Assembly: GCA_026014905.1 (NCBI GenBank) | Contig: JAOZHK010000199.1 | Span: 1 to 22,790 of the forward strand | Source of the DNA: Candidatus Bathyarchaeota archaeon | GTDB lineage: Archaea > Thermoproteota > Bathyarchaeia > RBG-16-48-13 > GCA-020355125 | Direction: 5' to 3' | Length of the DNA stretch: 22,790 bases | Shown: in pieces, positions 1 through 6,243 of the stretch | Numbering within the stretch: the first letter of the stretch is position 1 | Layout of the letters: every line of letters begins with the position of its first letter | Made by a program: the position numbers and the translations under genes | The notes under the pieces: model-generated | Seen by the model: the letters and a program-made list of their open reading frames with translations, nothing else | Databases searched by the model: none | Told to the model about the DNA's origin: nothing

Positions 1-407
1 ATCCCACACGAGAAAACATTAACAGAGAGGTGAAGGCAATCACCGATAGTTGGGGCGTGGATGTCGCCATTGAATGTTCGGGCGCACCAATTGCTATGAA
101 ACAAGCTATAGACGCGATTAAAGGTAAAAATAGATATGAATCAGGCAGCGTCGTGAGTGTGGGACTTCAAATAACGCCTATTCAAGTTGATTATTGGGGA
201 CTTCGTGAAGGGCGATTAATGGTTTCTGGTGATCACACACGTGATGATTTACAGCGAGTAATAAAATTAATGGAAACCAAAAAAATCAATCTGGATAAAT
301 CAATAACTCATCATATCCCACTTCATGCAATCAATGATGGAGTCAAATTAATAGAGAGTGGGGAGGAACACGTCGAACGGGTAGTGGTAGATTTTAACCT
401 AAAATAA
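1..407 (+). CDS. Zinc-type alcohol dehydrogenase family (MDR), C-terminal part
   Basis: The reading frame is already open at base 3 and continues to a TAA at 405-407, so this is the last 134 residues of a gene that begins before the window. The segments GVDVAIECSG (after an EVKAITDSW stretch), the VVSVGL strand and the closing VERVVVDFNLK are typical of the NAD(P)-binding Rossmann half and C-terminal end of medium-chain dehydrogenases such as alcohol, sorbitol or threonine dehydrogenases. These oxidise an alcohol with NAD(P)+. The catalytic zinc ligands lie in the missing N-terminal half, so the substrate cannot be judged. The gene is convergent with the cdvB-like gene, 111 bases away, and the gap holds no feature I can defend. 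A GTG at 30 is internal and not the start. Confidence 0.85.
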   Translation, partial: PTRENINREVKAITDSWGVDVAIECSGAPIAMKQAIDAIKGKNRYESGSVVSVGLQITPIQVDYWGLREGRLMVSGDHTRDDLQRVIKLMETKKINLDKSITHHIPLHAINDGVKLIESGEEHVERVVVDFNLK

Positions 408-518
408 TATGGATCCTCGTTGGGGCATAAAACACAATTAGTTTCAGTTTACTCGTATTCTCGACTCAGGTGCACTGACTGCTCCGATCGTCAGGTTCCT
501 GTTACTTATTCCAGCTAG

Positions 519-1130
519 TTAATTTGTTAAAATTTCACTTTCTTGCTTAACGATGTCTTTCAAAGTTCCCGGAATCTTTGGAAATTTTTCTCGAATCGTA
601 TCTTCTGCTGCTGCTTTGGCTTCTTCTAAGACTTTTTCAGCTCCACTGCTATAAACAAGAGGCTTCTGAGTTGCAGTTCGGAGATCACTTGTGCCCATTT
701 TTGATAAAGAATCAACCAATATCTTGTTAGCGTCATTGAGATTATTGGCGATACTTGGAACTATTCCTACTAAACGACTCTGAGTTTCTTTAATGACATC
801 AACGACAGGAGTCACAGTTACAAGAATGTTTCCAAGTTTGGTAACAGTGTGTAATCGTAGAACCATTTGTTCAAGTGCATATTTACTACTGACTACATGG
901 AGGGCGATCTTTCGGATTTCTGCACACTCGTTGGCATACATCATTGCATGGACGTTATCGCCTTTCAGTCGTGCCTCGACACATCTCTCGAACAGCTGAT
1001 TATCTTCTCGTTTTAGTGTCTCGCCTATGACATCAAGTTTCTTTAATGATGCTTCGAGTTTCAGGATTACAAGAGGTATTTTATCATCTGACGTGACATC
1101 GTCGGCTCGACCTCGTAAGTTATCAAGCAT
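519..1130 (-). CDS. cdvB: CdvB-type ESCRT-III (Snf7 family) protein
   Basis: This 203-residue protein matches the archaeal CdvB/ESCRT-III pattern. An N-terminal helix pair (residues about 20-60, with LEASLKKLD and a run ending in VEARLKGD) is followed by the hallmark stretch EIRKIALHVVSSKYALEQMV and then by a hydrophobic PVVDVIKETQ...GIVP segment. ESCRT-III proteins polymerise on membranes and constrict them during cytokinesis or vesicle budding. The protein is shorter than full CdvB (about 260 residues in Sulfolobus, with a C-terminal winged helix that binds CdvA), so it looks more like the CdvB1/B2 paralogues. The C-terminus has EEAKAAAEDTIREKFPKIP, an acidic/helical stretch ending in F-P-x-I-P that could be a Vps4/MIT-interaction motif (inference). 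The ATG at 1130 has a GGGGAT-type ribosome site about seven bases upstream. No cdvA or cdvC gene is in the window. Confidence 0.86.
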   Translation of the reverse strand: MLDNLRGRADDVTSDDKIPLVILKLEASLKKLDVIGETLKREDNQLFERCVEARLKGDNVHAMMYANECAEIRKIALHVVSSKYALEQMVLRLHTVTKLGNILVTVTPVVDVIKETQSRLVGIVPSIANNLNDANKILVDSLSKMGTSDLRTATQKPLVYSSGAEKVLEEAKAAAEDTIREKFPKIPGTLKDIVKQESEILTN

Positions 1131-1387
1131 GCTGTAATCCCCGAACCAATCTATGATACCAAAACTTGGATGTTATACTTGTTTACCTGTTTTTTTAATA
1201 AAAATAATGATACTCATTTAGGTGATTAACAGATATAGTGCAATTATATCGCTTGAAAAAATTTCTGTGTATATAAAGAAGTATTGGACAGTAATAACGA
1301 AACGTGCCACGCTTTATATTTTCGCTGCTGTAATTAATTTTGGACAGGCTCAAGCCTGCGGGCGTCAGCTAGCCTGCACTTGCGATT
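1131..1387. other. AT-rich intergenic region with a small GC-rich inverted repeat
   Basis: No convincing gene lies here. On the minus strand, upstream of cdvB, an AGTATAAC stretch near 1168-1175 is a plausible TATA-like element about 40 bases before the ATG. At 1345-1358 there is an inverted repeat CAGGCT-CA-AGCCTG, and a further AGCCTGC occurs near 1372-1378. This GC-rich island directly follows the stop of the 1388-1699 minus-strand gene and could form a hairpin in its transcript. A terminator role is only a guess. Confidence 0.35.
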
Positions 1388-1699
1388 CTACTCGAATGTA
1401 ATTTCGCGCCAAAAATGTTCTTCGTGAGAACTTTGATCAATACACGATCGCCATAATTCCCTTACAGCTCCATGGTGTATGCGCATATCAGTTATCCATT
1501 GTTCCCATTCCATTAAATTGTTAAAGTCTCCTACAATCAAAATCCGTCTAGTAAAAGGACCCAACCGTCGCCGATAATAATGGAAATGCTTTGATGGATA
1601 GGATAGCCTAAGTGAGTGAAGAAGCTGCCCTACAATTTTTTCATGCTCAATGATCTGATCGTTTAAAATATTCCAAATGGTAACATGTGATAGGCTCAC
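1388..1699 (-). CDS. Small hypothetical protein, possibly NIPSNAP/Dabb-like ferredoxin fold
   Basis: The frame is open from 1750 (ATG) to 1388. I prefer the GTG at 1699 because a GGGG ribosome-site match lies eight bases upstream of it and the upstream 17 residues look uncoded; this gives about 103 residues. The protein begins with a short strand (VTIWNI), a helix, then RRRLGPFTRRILIVGDF followed by a tryptophan-rich MEWEQWITDMR helix. The strand-helix-strand layout with GDFNNLMEWEQW recalls NIPSNAP or stress-responsive (Dabb) ferredoxin-like domains, but this is fold-level resemblance from memory. It stands alone, with a GC-rich hairpin after its stop and a CG tract about 150 bases upstream. 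Function unknown. Confidence 0.5.
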   Translation of the reverse strand: MSLSHVTIWNILNDQIIEHEKIVGQLLHSLRLSYPSKHFHYYRRRLGPFTRRILIVGDFNNLMEWEQWITDMRIHHGAVRELWRSCIDQSSHEEHFWREITFE

Positions 1700-1956
1700 A
1701 GAATTTTCCCCTGATCTGCAACTTATGGTGAATGAAACAGCAATAATCAAATATAAAGTACAAGCTGATGAATGCTAAATTATCTCTACATACCATAGAA
1801 TACGCATATGTAAATGAGTAATGACTTGTGAATCACTCCGTTTATTTTGTAACGCGCGCGCTAGCACAACACGCTCTGCTATTATCATAACTTGTGAACC
1901 GGGTTTGTTACATGCTAGTGATGATTCGGTTAAACGATTCTCTCTAGATACCAAGC
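1700..1956. other. Intergenic region with imperfect direct repeats and a CG tract
   Basis: No gene seen. ACTTGTGAA occurs at 1824-1832 and again at 1890-1898. Both copies are followed by CCG or CCGG, a GTTT, a GTAAC or GTTAC, and a GCTAG, so they look like an imperfect direct repeat 66 bases apart. The first copy contains the alternating tract CGCGCGCGC at 1853-1861, which the second lacks. A box-C-like GTGATGA at 1918-1924 has no matching box D within a normal distance. Confidence 0.5.
1853..1861. repeat. Alternating CG tract in a TAACG(CG)nCTAG context
   Basis: Nine alternating C/G bases lie between GTAA and TAGC in an AT-rich intergenic stretch. Similar contexts recur at 3359-3369 (opposite strand), 3569-3579 and 5737-5746, so this is treated as one member of a short intergenic repeat family. 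Function unknown. Such tracts are prone to slippage and to Z-form DNA in general. Confidence 0.6.
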
Positions 1957-2603
1957 TTATTCTATGTCAATGACGATACGACGGTACGATGTTAGATTGA
2001 CCATTGGGTTCTGATCAGTAACCTCCAGTATGATATGGAGTTGCTTTCCTTGTGCATCGTGAGGTATTTGCAAGTGTGCAATACTCTCATCACGATGAAT
2101 GACTAAAATATCGCCCTTGTACGTTCCTGCTTCAGGATAAGCATACCAATTGACCGCGCGTCGATCTCCATCAGGATCCATAGATGTTGAGGCATCTAGA
2201 ATTACTTTCTCACCTGGTTGGGCTCGGGCACGTACGATCGTTCTTGATGTATCATCGTAAAAAGTGGCAATTGGATGATTCTTCGCGTGTTCGTAATCGG
2301 CGACACACCAGTCCATTCGCGCTTGAAAATCGTTCGTATATGCTGTTCGCCATCGCCAGACAGGAGCACATACATCATGATCATGAACGCCCCACGTATT
2401 AACATACATATATGGGCCATGGCGCCAGTTATCCGCAGCTTCTGGATACATCTTAAACGGCTTGTAGGGATCTTCACGAGGAGCCACATCACGCATAAAA
2501 GCAGGGACATACATTTTTTTCCAGGAAAATCGTCCACTCCACCCTCCCCCCCACGAGATCTGCTCGGGATCACACAAACCTTTATTGATTAGTCCGATCC
2601 ATC

Positions 2604-2612
2604 CGCGCGCGC
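2604..2612. repeat. Alternating CG tract at second frame break of the DUF1593 gene
   Basis: CGCGCGCGC lies exactly where the protein similarity passes from the second to the third frame, just before the codons for GWIGLINKGL. Family-typical residues are absent on its upstream side, so it may mark a deletion joint. Confidence 0.6.
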
Positions 2613-2926
2613 CCAAGGCTGAGGTCCAGCACCTAGTCGGGGCCCATATAAGGTCCGACATTGAATGTTACTTCGTTTATAGTGGATGTTGGGAAATGTA
2701 TGACAGATCCACGCTCCCGCGTTATCCTGAGATTGATTGTCATATACTCGGATTTTCCGAACGAATCGCTCAACATTCGCCTGACTACGAGATCGTTGTA
2801 TGTCCCATAATGCTTGAGCCAACGCATTGGTGCCTGCGTTAGCAACAATATGTATCGGTTGAGGGTCATCTTTGTCTACAGCTGAAATGATAAGGTTAGA
2901 TCCAGTAGTAGCTCGACCATCTCCCA

Positions 2927-2937
2927 CGCGCGCGCGC
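2927..2937. repeat. Alternating CG tract at first frame break of the DUF1593 gene
   Basis: Eleven alternating C/G bases. Read on the minus strand, the frame before the tract gives WGLARA and the frame after it gives VGDGRATTG. Removing two CG units (four bases) would restore a continuous GLARVGDGR of the length expected for the family, which fits dinucleotide slippage. Confidence 0.65.
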
Positions 2938-3358
2938 TAAACCCCATTTAGGCTCCCATTTTCGAATGTGACGGCTCGGACCATCATCGAGAGGCCCTGT
3001 TGCGATTGTGGATAGCAGGCGTTCTTCAGTCGGCCTCCCTGCTGCATGAAACTTCAAGTTTTCTCGGATCACACCATACGCTTTCACACGATCTACAATG
3101 GATTCTGGAAAGACATCATTCATGAGGGGACGTGATGTTACTGCGATAAGGCCTTCAACATCAACTTCATTCGCATACATCAATAATTTAACTAAATCTT
3201 GCGAATCATCCGGTTCGTTTTCCATATCTGTAAGAACTATTAATCTATGAGTCTGTTCTGCCTCGTTTTTATTTAAGATCTCCAAACCTCTTCACCCACC
3301 TAAAATATTCAAAATCATAGTAATATTATCCTGTAACATTAACATTCTTGTCTTCATA

Positions 3359-3369
3359 GCGCGCACGTA
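3359..3369. repeat. CG-rich motif downstream of tRNA-Val, member of the TTACG(CG)nCTA family
   Basis: On the minus strand this reads TTACGTGCGCGCTATGAAGA, starting right after the T-run that follows the tRNA. It closely resembles TTACGCGTGCGCTATGGAAG at 5735-5754 on the plus strand. Confidence 0.5.
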
Positions 3370-3376
3370 AAAAATG

Positions 3377-3452
3377 TGGTGGGCCGGATGGGTCTCGAAC
3401 CCATGACCTCCTGCATGTGAGGCAGGCATTCATACCACTGAACTACCAGCCC
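3377..3452 (-). tRNA. tRNA-Val (CAC anticodon), CCA encoded
   Basis: Read on the minus strand, the 76 bases fold as a full cloverleaf. The acceptor GGGCTGG pairs with CCGGCCC (one T-G pair), the D arm GTTC pairs with GAAT, and the anticodon arm CCTGC/GCAGG encloses the loop CTCACAT with anticodon CAC. The T arm ATGGG/CCCAT encloses TTCGAGA, followed by discriminator A and an encoded CCA. There is no intron. CAC reads the valine codon GTG. A T-run (CATTTTTT) follows the CCA and would serve as terminator. A TATA-like CTTAAAAAT lies about 35 bases upstream. No second copy of the tRNA 3' end is visible as an attachment site. Confidence 0.96.
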
Positions 3453-3483
3453 TCTATAATGTACATTGTACGATGTCTTACAC

Positions 3484-3492
3484 ATTTTTAAG
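3484..3492 (-). promoter_or_regulatory. TATA box for tRNA-Val
   Basis: CTTAAAAAT on the minus strand is centred about 36 bases before the first tRNA base. That would place initiation roughly ten bases upstream of the mature 5' end, as is common for archaeal tRNA genes. Confidence 0.45.
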
Positions 3493-3568
3493 TTCCTTGG
3501 TTCCATTCCTTATATGATCGTTAAAATAGAACGTAGTTAGCGGTCAATAGAATTGCAGTAATGCGTTA

Positions 3569-3579
3569 CGCGCGCGCGC
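3569..3579. repeat. Alternating CG tract in GTTACG(CG)n context
   Basis: Eleven alternating C/G bases follow GTTA, matching the left flank of the other intergenic members. The right flank here is ACCC rather than CTA. It lies about 120 bases upstream of the tRNA-Val 5' end. Confidence 0.55.
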
Positions 3580-3862
3580 ACCCTCTCGATCTCTCCACAC
3601 CATTTTACCCTTCGTTGAGAAAATTATATGCCTTAATATTCGTGATACACAATATTTTGCGGTTGCAGATGCCTATTTAAATTGGCAAGATTTACCAGAA
3701 AAAATTGCATTATCATATGTGAAAAAAGCTCCCTATTTCTTAAACGAAGAGCTATCGTAACAGATCATACGGGATCTCTCAGAGTATCTCTTCTTTCACA
3801 TATGTATGAAAGAATTGTTTATATGTCGTTGACTTCCTATGTTTCGGGTCAGGGATCAAACA

Positions 3863-4390
3863 ATGACAATTAGTTTGGCACCTTTTGTTCCTTCTCAACA
3901 AGATGTTGTAAGGAAAATGTTGGAATTAGCCCAAGTTAACGACAGGGATATCGTCTTTGACTTAGGTTGCGGGGATGGGCGAATATTAATCACTGCTGTT
4001 AAAGAGTTTAATGCTAAAAAAGCTGTCGGCTACGAGATGCGCGATGATCTTTATAAAAACACCACCCTGAAGATCCATAAAAAGCAGTTGGAAACAAGAA
4101 TTGAGGTCTTTAACGAAGATTTGCTTAATGCCAACATCTCAGATGCCACTGTAATTACGCTTTACTTAACGACTTCTGGAAACAGTCGATTAAAACCAAA
4201 GCTCTCTATGGAAGCACAAAAAGGCGCCAAAGTTGTAAGCCACGATTTTGATATTGTTGGATGGGAATATACAAAAAGAGAGAATTTTGGAGGGCACACA
4301 ATCTATCTTTACATGATTCCTAATGCCTTTAGCACACCAAGAAGAAAACGTCGTTTATCCTTATTCTCACGAAAAAGGAATCGCACCTAG
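3863..4390 (+). CDS. aKMT-like protein lysine methyltransferase
   Basis: A class I SAM-dependent methyltransferase of 175 residues. SAM-binding motif I is FDLGCGDGR at residues 32-40, preceded by the APFVPSQQDVVRKMLELA segment. The KPKL and VVSHDFDIVGW segments (residues 111-134) and the closing HTIYLYMI are characteristic of aKMT, the crenarchaeal broad-specificity protein lysine methyltransferase, which is related to eukaryotic FAM173/ATPSCKMT. Expected role: mono- or dimethylation of surface lysines on many cytosolic or chromatin proteins. I start at the ATG at 3863 because AGGGAT lies about six bases upstream; the ATG at 3839 would add eight unconserved residues. The C-terminal 20 residues are strongly basic (PRRKRR, SRKRNRT) and extend beyond the usual domain end, possibly aiding nucleic-acid or ribosome binding (inference). 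Confidence 0.85.
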   Translation: MTISLAPFVPSQQDVVRKMLELAQVNDRDIVFDLGCGDGRILITAVKEFNAKKAVGYEMRDDLYKNTTLKIHKKQLETRIEVFNEDLLNANISDATVITLYLTTSGNSRLKPKLSMEAQKGAKVVSHDFDIVGWEYTKRENFGGHTIYLYMIPNAFSTPRRKRRLSLFSRKRNRT

Positions 4391-4459
4391 ATTTAACAAC
4401 TTGCTATTAATTCCATTATGAGCTAGCTCCATATTGACTGATCGCGTGGGGACCAGTGT

Positions 4460-5692
4460 TTGAACTGTGACATCACAGTCGTCGGAGCGGGCCCAGCAGG
4501 ACTAACATTAGCCAAGATTTGCTCAGAAGCAGGATATTCTGTAATCATATGTGAAGAACATGCAACAGTAGGGCTTCCCAAACATTGTACTGGAAAAATC
4601 TCAACAAATGCTCTACAAGAATTAGGGATTGAAACAGAAGGCATATTAGCCGAGGTTGCAGGTGCAAAATTTATATCCCCCAATTTAAGCTCGTTCTCGA
4701 TTAAACGCGCAAGCTCGCAGGCAGTCGTTGTTGATAGAGTGATTTTTGATCAACATCTTTCAGATATCGCGACCAATGCAGGCGCCAATCTCCTGATGAG
4801 TACAAAAGCCGTTAAAATTCAAGTTGGACCATCAGCAGCAAAAGTCAATACTAGAGGAAAAAAAGGAAACCTGTCTATCCGATCTCGGATCGTAATCGGA
4901 GCTGATGGAGCCCCTTCTACTGTAGCACGAGCAAGTAACCTTTCCATGAAACACAACGCAATGCGCCTCGGAGCACAAAGGGAAATGGAAAATATTGCAA
5001 TCAATCCTGATATAGTGGAAGTGTTTCTTGGGAAAACCTGGGCTCCAGGATTCTTTGCTTGGCTCGTTCCTACAAGCACATCCTCCGCACGAATCGGGTT
5101 AGCTCTTCCGTTACAATCAGCCCACGCTACGATAACGTATTTAGATCGCTTCATGAAAAATCATCCTCTTATCCGGACTCGCATAAAATCAAGTCGGTGT
5201 ATACATCAAGGAATACACATCATCCCAACAGGAGGCCCCCCCGCTCAGACGATTTCTGATGGAATATTACTTGTAGGAGACGCCGCGGGACAAGTTAAAT
5301 CAACAACTGGGGGAGGGATATATTTTGGAATCAGTTGTGCGAATATTGCAGGAGAGATTATCATTGACGCTTTAAGCGAAACAAAAAGCGTAATAAAAAA
5401 AACTTGTTTACAGCCCTATGAAGAAAGATGGCGGGAAAAGATTGGTCATGAAATGCAATTTAGTGTACATATGCGCCGGTTTTTAGATTCACTAACCGAT
5501 GATGAGATAAATTATCTGTTCGAAATCGCTACCCAGAATGAGTCATTGATAAAAATTATTGAGGTGACGGGCGATATTGATCGGCAATCAAAAGTATCTC
5601 TATCGTCATTACGATATTTCATGACGATTGTTAAGAGACCCCGGCTCTTGTATAAGTTATCTCAACTCATCACTCGGTTCGCTTTTAGGTAA
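4460..5692 (+). CDS. Geranylgeranyl-reductase-family FAD-dependent oxidoreductase
   Basis: The 410-residue flavoprotein has the N-terminal Rossmann signature VVGAGPAGL (residues 7-15), the KHCTGKIS segment (41-48) corresponding to the conserved Cys-containing loop of geranylgeranyl reductases, GADG at 147-150 and the second FAD signature LLVGDAAGQ (271-278), followed by TTGGGIYFG. Archaeal members saturate the isoprenoid chains of membrane ether lipids or the side chains of quinones. The exact substrate is not decided by sequence. The start is TTG at 4460 with GGGGA about seven bases upstream; no ATG is available before the Rossmann motif. The C-terminal 100 residues are helical and less conserved. 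It lies in a plus-strand run with the lysine methyltransferase and the DUF5752 protein. Confidence 0.87.
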   Translation: MNCDITVVGAGPAGLTLAKICSEAGYSVIICEEHATVGLPKHCTGKISTNALQELGIETEGILAEVAGAKFISPNLSSFSIKRASSQAVVVDRVIFDQHLSDIATNAGANLLMSTKAVKIQVGPSAAKVNTRGKKGNLSIRSRIVIGADGAPSTVARASNLSMKHNAMRLGAQREMENIAINPDIVEVFLGKTWAPGFFAWLVPTSTSSARIGLALPLQSAHATITYLDRFMKNHPLIRTRIKSSRCIHQGIHIIPTGGPPAQTISDGILLVGDAAGQVKSTTGGGIYFGISCANIAGEIIIDALSETKSVIKKTCLQPYEERWREKIGHEMQFSVHMRRFLDSLTDDEINYLFEIATQNESLIKIIEVTGDIDRQSKVSLSSLRYFMTIVKRPRLLYKLSQLITRFAFR

Positions 5693-5727
5693 GTCACTCA
5701 ATCAAATAGGGAAATTAGAGTAAATGG

Positions 5728-5736
5728 ATTTATATT
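5728..5736 (+). promoter_or_regulatory. TATA box before DUF5752 gene
   Basis: ATTTATATT lies about 45-50 bases before the ATG at 5780 and is immediately followed by the CG-rich motif at 5737-5746. Initiation about 25 bases downstream would leave a short leader containing the ribosome site GGGGAG. Confidence 0.45.
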
Positions 5737-5748
5737 ACGCGTGCGCTA
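5735..5748. repeat. TTACGCGTGCGCTA motif between TATA box and start
   Basis: This member of the CG-rich intergenic family lies between a TATA-like element and the predicted transcription start of the DUF5752 gene. Its flanks match the minus-strand motif at 3359-3369 well (TTACG...GCGCTATG(G)AAGA). Confidence 0.5.
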
Positions 5749-5779
5749 TGGAAGATTAGCGTTAAGGGGAGACAAACAA

Positions 5780-6199
5780 ATGACGCAGTTTGAAGAAGTT
5801 TTTGACACACTTAATTCCCTCAAAGAAGAACTTTATCGTCTCCGAAGAATTGAACAGGATTATTTGAAGTTAAAACAAAAGTATGATGAACTTACAACCC
5901 GTGATACTGCACCAGATAAAGTTGCTAGAGAGTCGTATCCAGGGTTTTTCTTTTATTCGGAAGAGGAAAAATATACAGGATATTCGGCTCATAACATTGA
6001 GGAATTCTCTGAAGCGATTAGAAGCGTTTCTCTTCAATCGATTGAATTTCATTTAGAGCGAAAAGACTTCGAAAATTGGCTCAACCATATTAGTCAGAAA
6101 CCCGTAGCCCAACAATTTAAAACTGTACGGAAATCGAAGAAAACTGGAGACGAATTACGGCAAATTATGATAGACCTGCTTGACCAGGTCATTGAATAA
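5780..6199 (+). CDS. DUF5752 family protein
   Basis: A 139-residue soluble protein of unknown function. Residues 1-40 form a likely coiled coil (LKEELYRLRRIEQDYLKLKQ). The conserved core follows: GFFFYSEEE, TGYSAHNIEEFSEAI, then SIEFHLERKDFENWL, a pattern I associate with DUF5752 proteins of archaea, which often lie beside carbohydrate or stress genes. The ATG at 5780 is chosen because GGGGAG at 5766-5771 gives a textbook ribosome site; an upstream in-frame GTG at 5741 falls within the CG motif. It lies 44 bases before the TrmJ gene and may be co-transcribed with it. The family name is from memory. Confidence 0.68.
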   Translation: MTQFEEVFDTLNSLKEELYRLRRIEQDYLKLKQKYDELTTRDTAPDKVARESYPGFFFYSEEEKYTGYSAHNIEEFSEAIRSVSLQSIEFHLERKDFENWLNHISQKPVAQQFKTVRKSKKTGDELRQIMIDLLDQVIE

Positions 6200-6243
6200 A
6201 GCAAACTATTCTCACAAGAAGAGAGCTAAATTATTGGGCTGAT

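Larger units (their letters stand above)
1957..3285 (-). pseudogene. DUF1593 / Sde182-type nucleoside-hydrolase-like protein, broken in three frames
   Basis: Three successive minus-strand frames together spell one DUF1593 protein. Frame one, 3285 (TTG) to about 2938, has the nucleoside-hydrolase-like start LIVLTDMENEPDDSQDLVKL. Frame two, about 2937-2613, has GDGRATTGSNLIISAVDKDD and ANAGTNALAQALWD. Frame three, about 2612-1957, has GLINKGLCDPEQ, WRWRTAYTNDFQARMDW, then the cadherin/Ig-like C-terminus (DASTSMDPDGD, YPEAGTYKGD, HIILEVTD). Bacterial members are usually secreted carbohydrate-associated proteins. No signal peptide is visible here. Both frame changes fall at alternating CG tracts (2927-2937 and 2604-2612). 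Around the second break roughly 40 residues normally found between the FPN-x-x-Y region and GLINKGL also seem to be missing (from memory of the family). This may be a decayed transferred gene, or the tracts may be read errors. Confidence 0.8.
3453..3862. other. Gene-poor stretch with a start-less open frame and a CG tract
   Basis: No convincing gene. The plus-strand frame 3551-3751 is open and reads protein-like near its end (RDTQYFAVADAYLNWQD, then SYVKKAPYFLNEELS), and after the TAA the same frame continues QIIRDLSEYLFF. However, it has no ATG or TTG and only one late GTG, so it may be a decayed coding fragment. The overlapping 3682-3873 frame has an ATG but looks uncoded and runs into the methyltransferase start. 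An alternating CG tract sits at 3569-3579. Confidence 0.35.

Noticed and set aside
1918..1924. GTGATGA, a box-C consensus that might mark a C/D box guide RNA
   Set aside because: No box D (CTGA) within about 70 bases and no terminal stem.
3682..3873. 63-codon plus-strand frame before the lysine methyltransferase
   Set aside because: Unstructured composition, overlaps the start of the methyltransferase, and no ribosome site; treated as chance.
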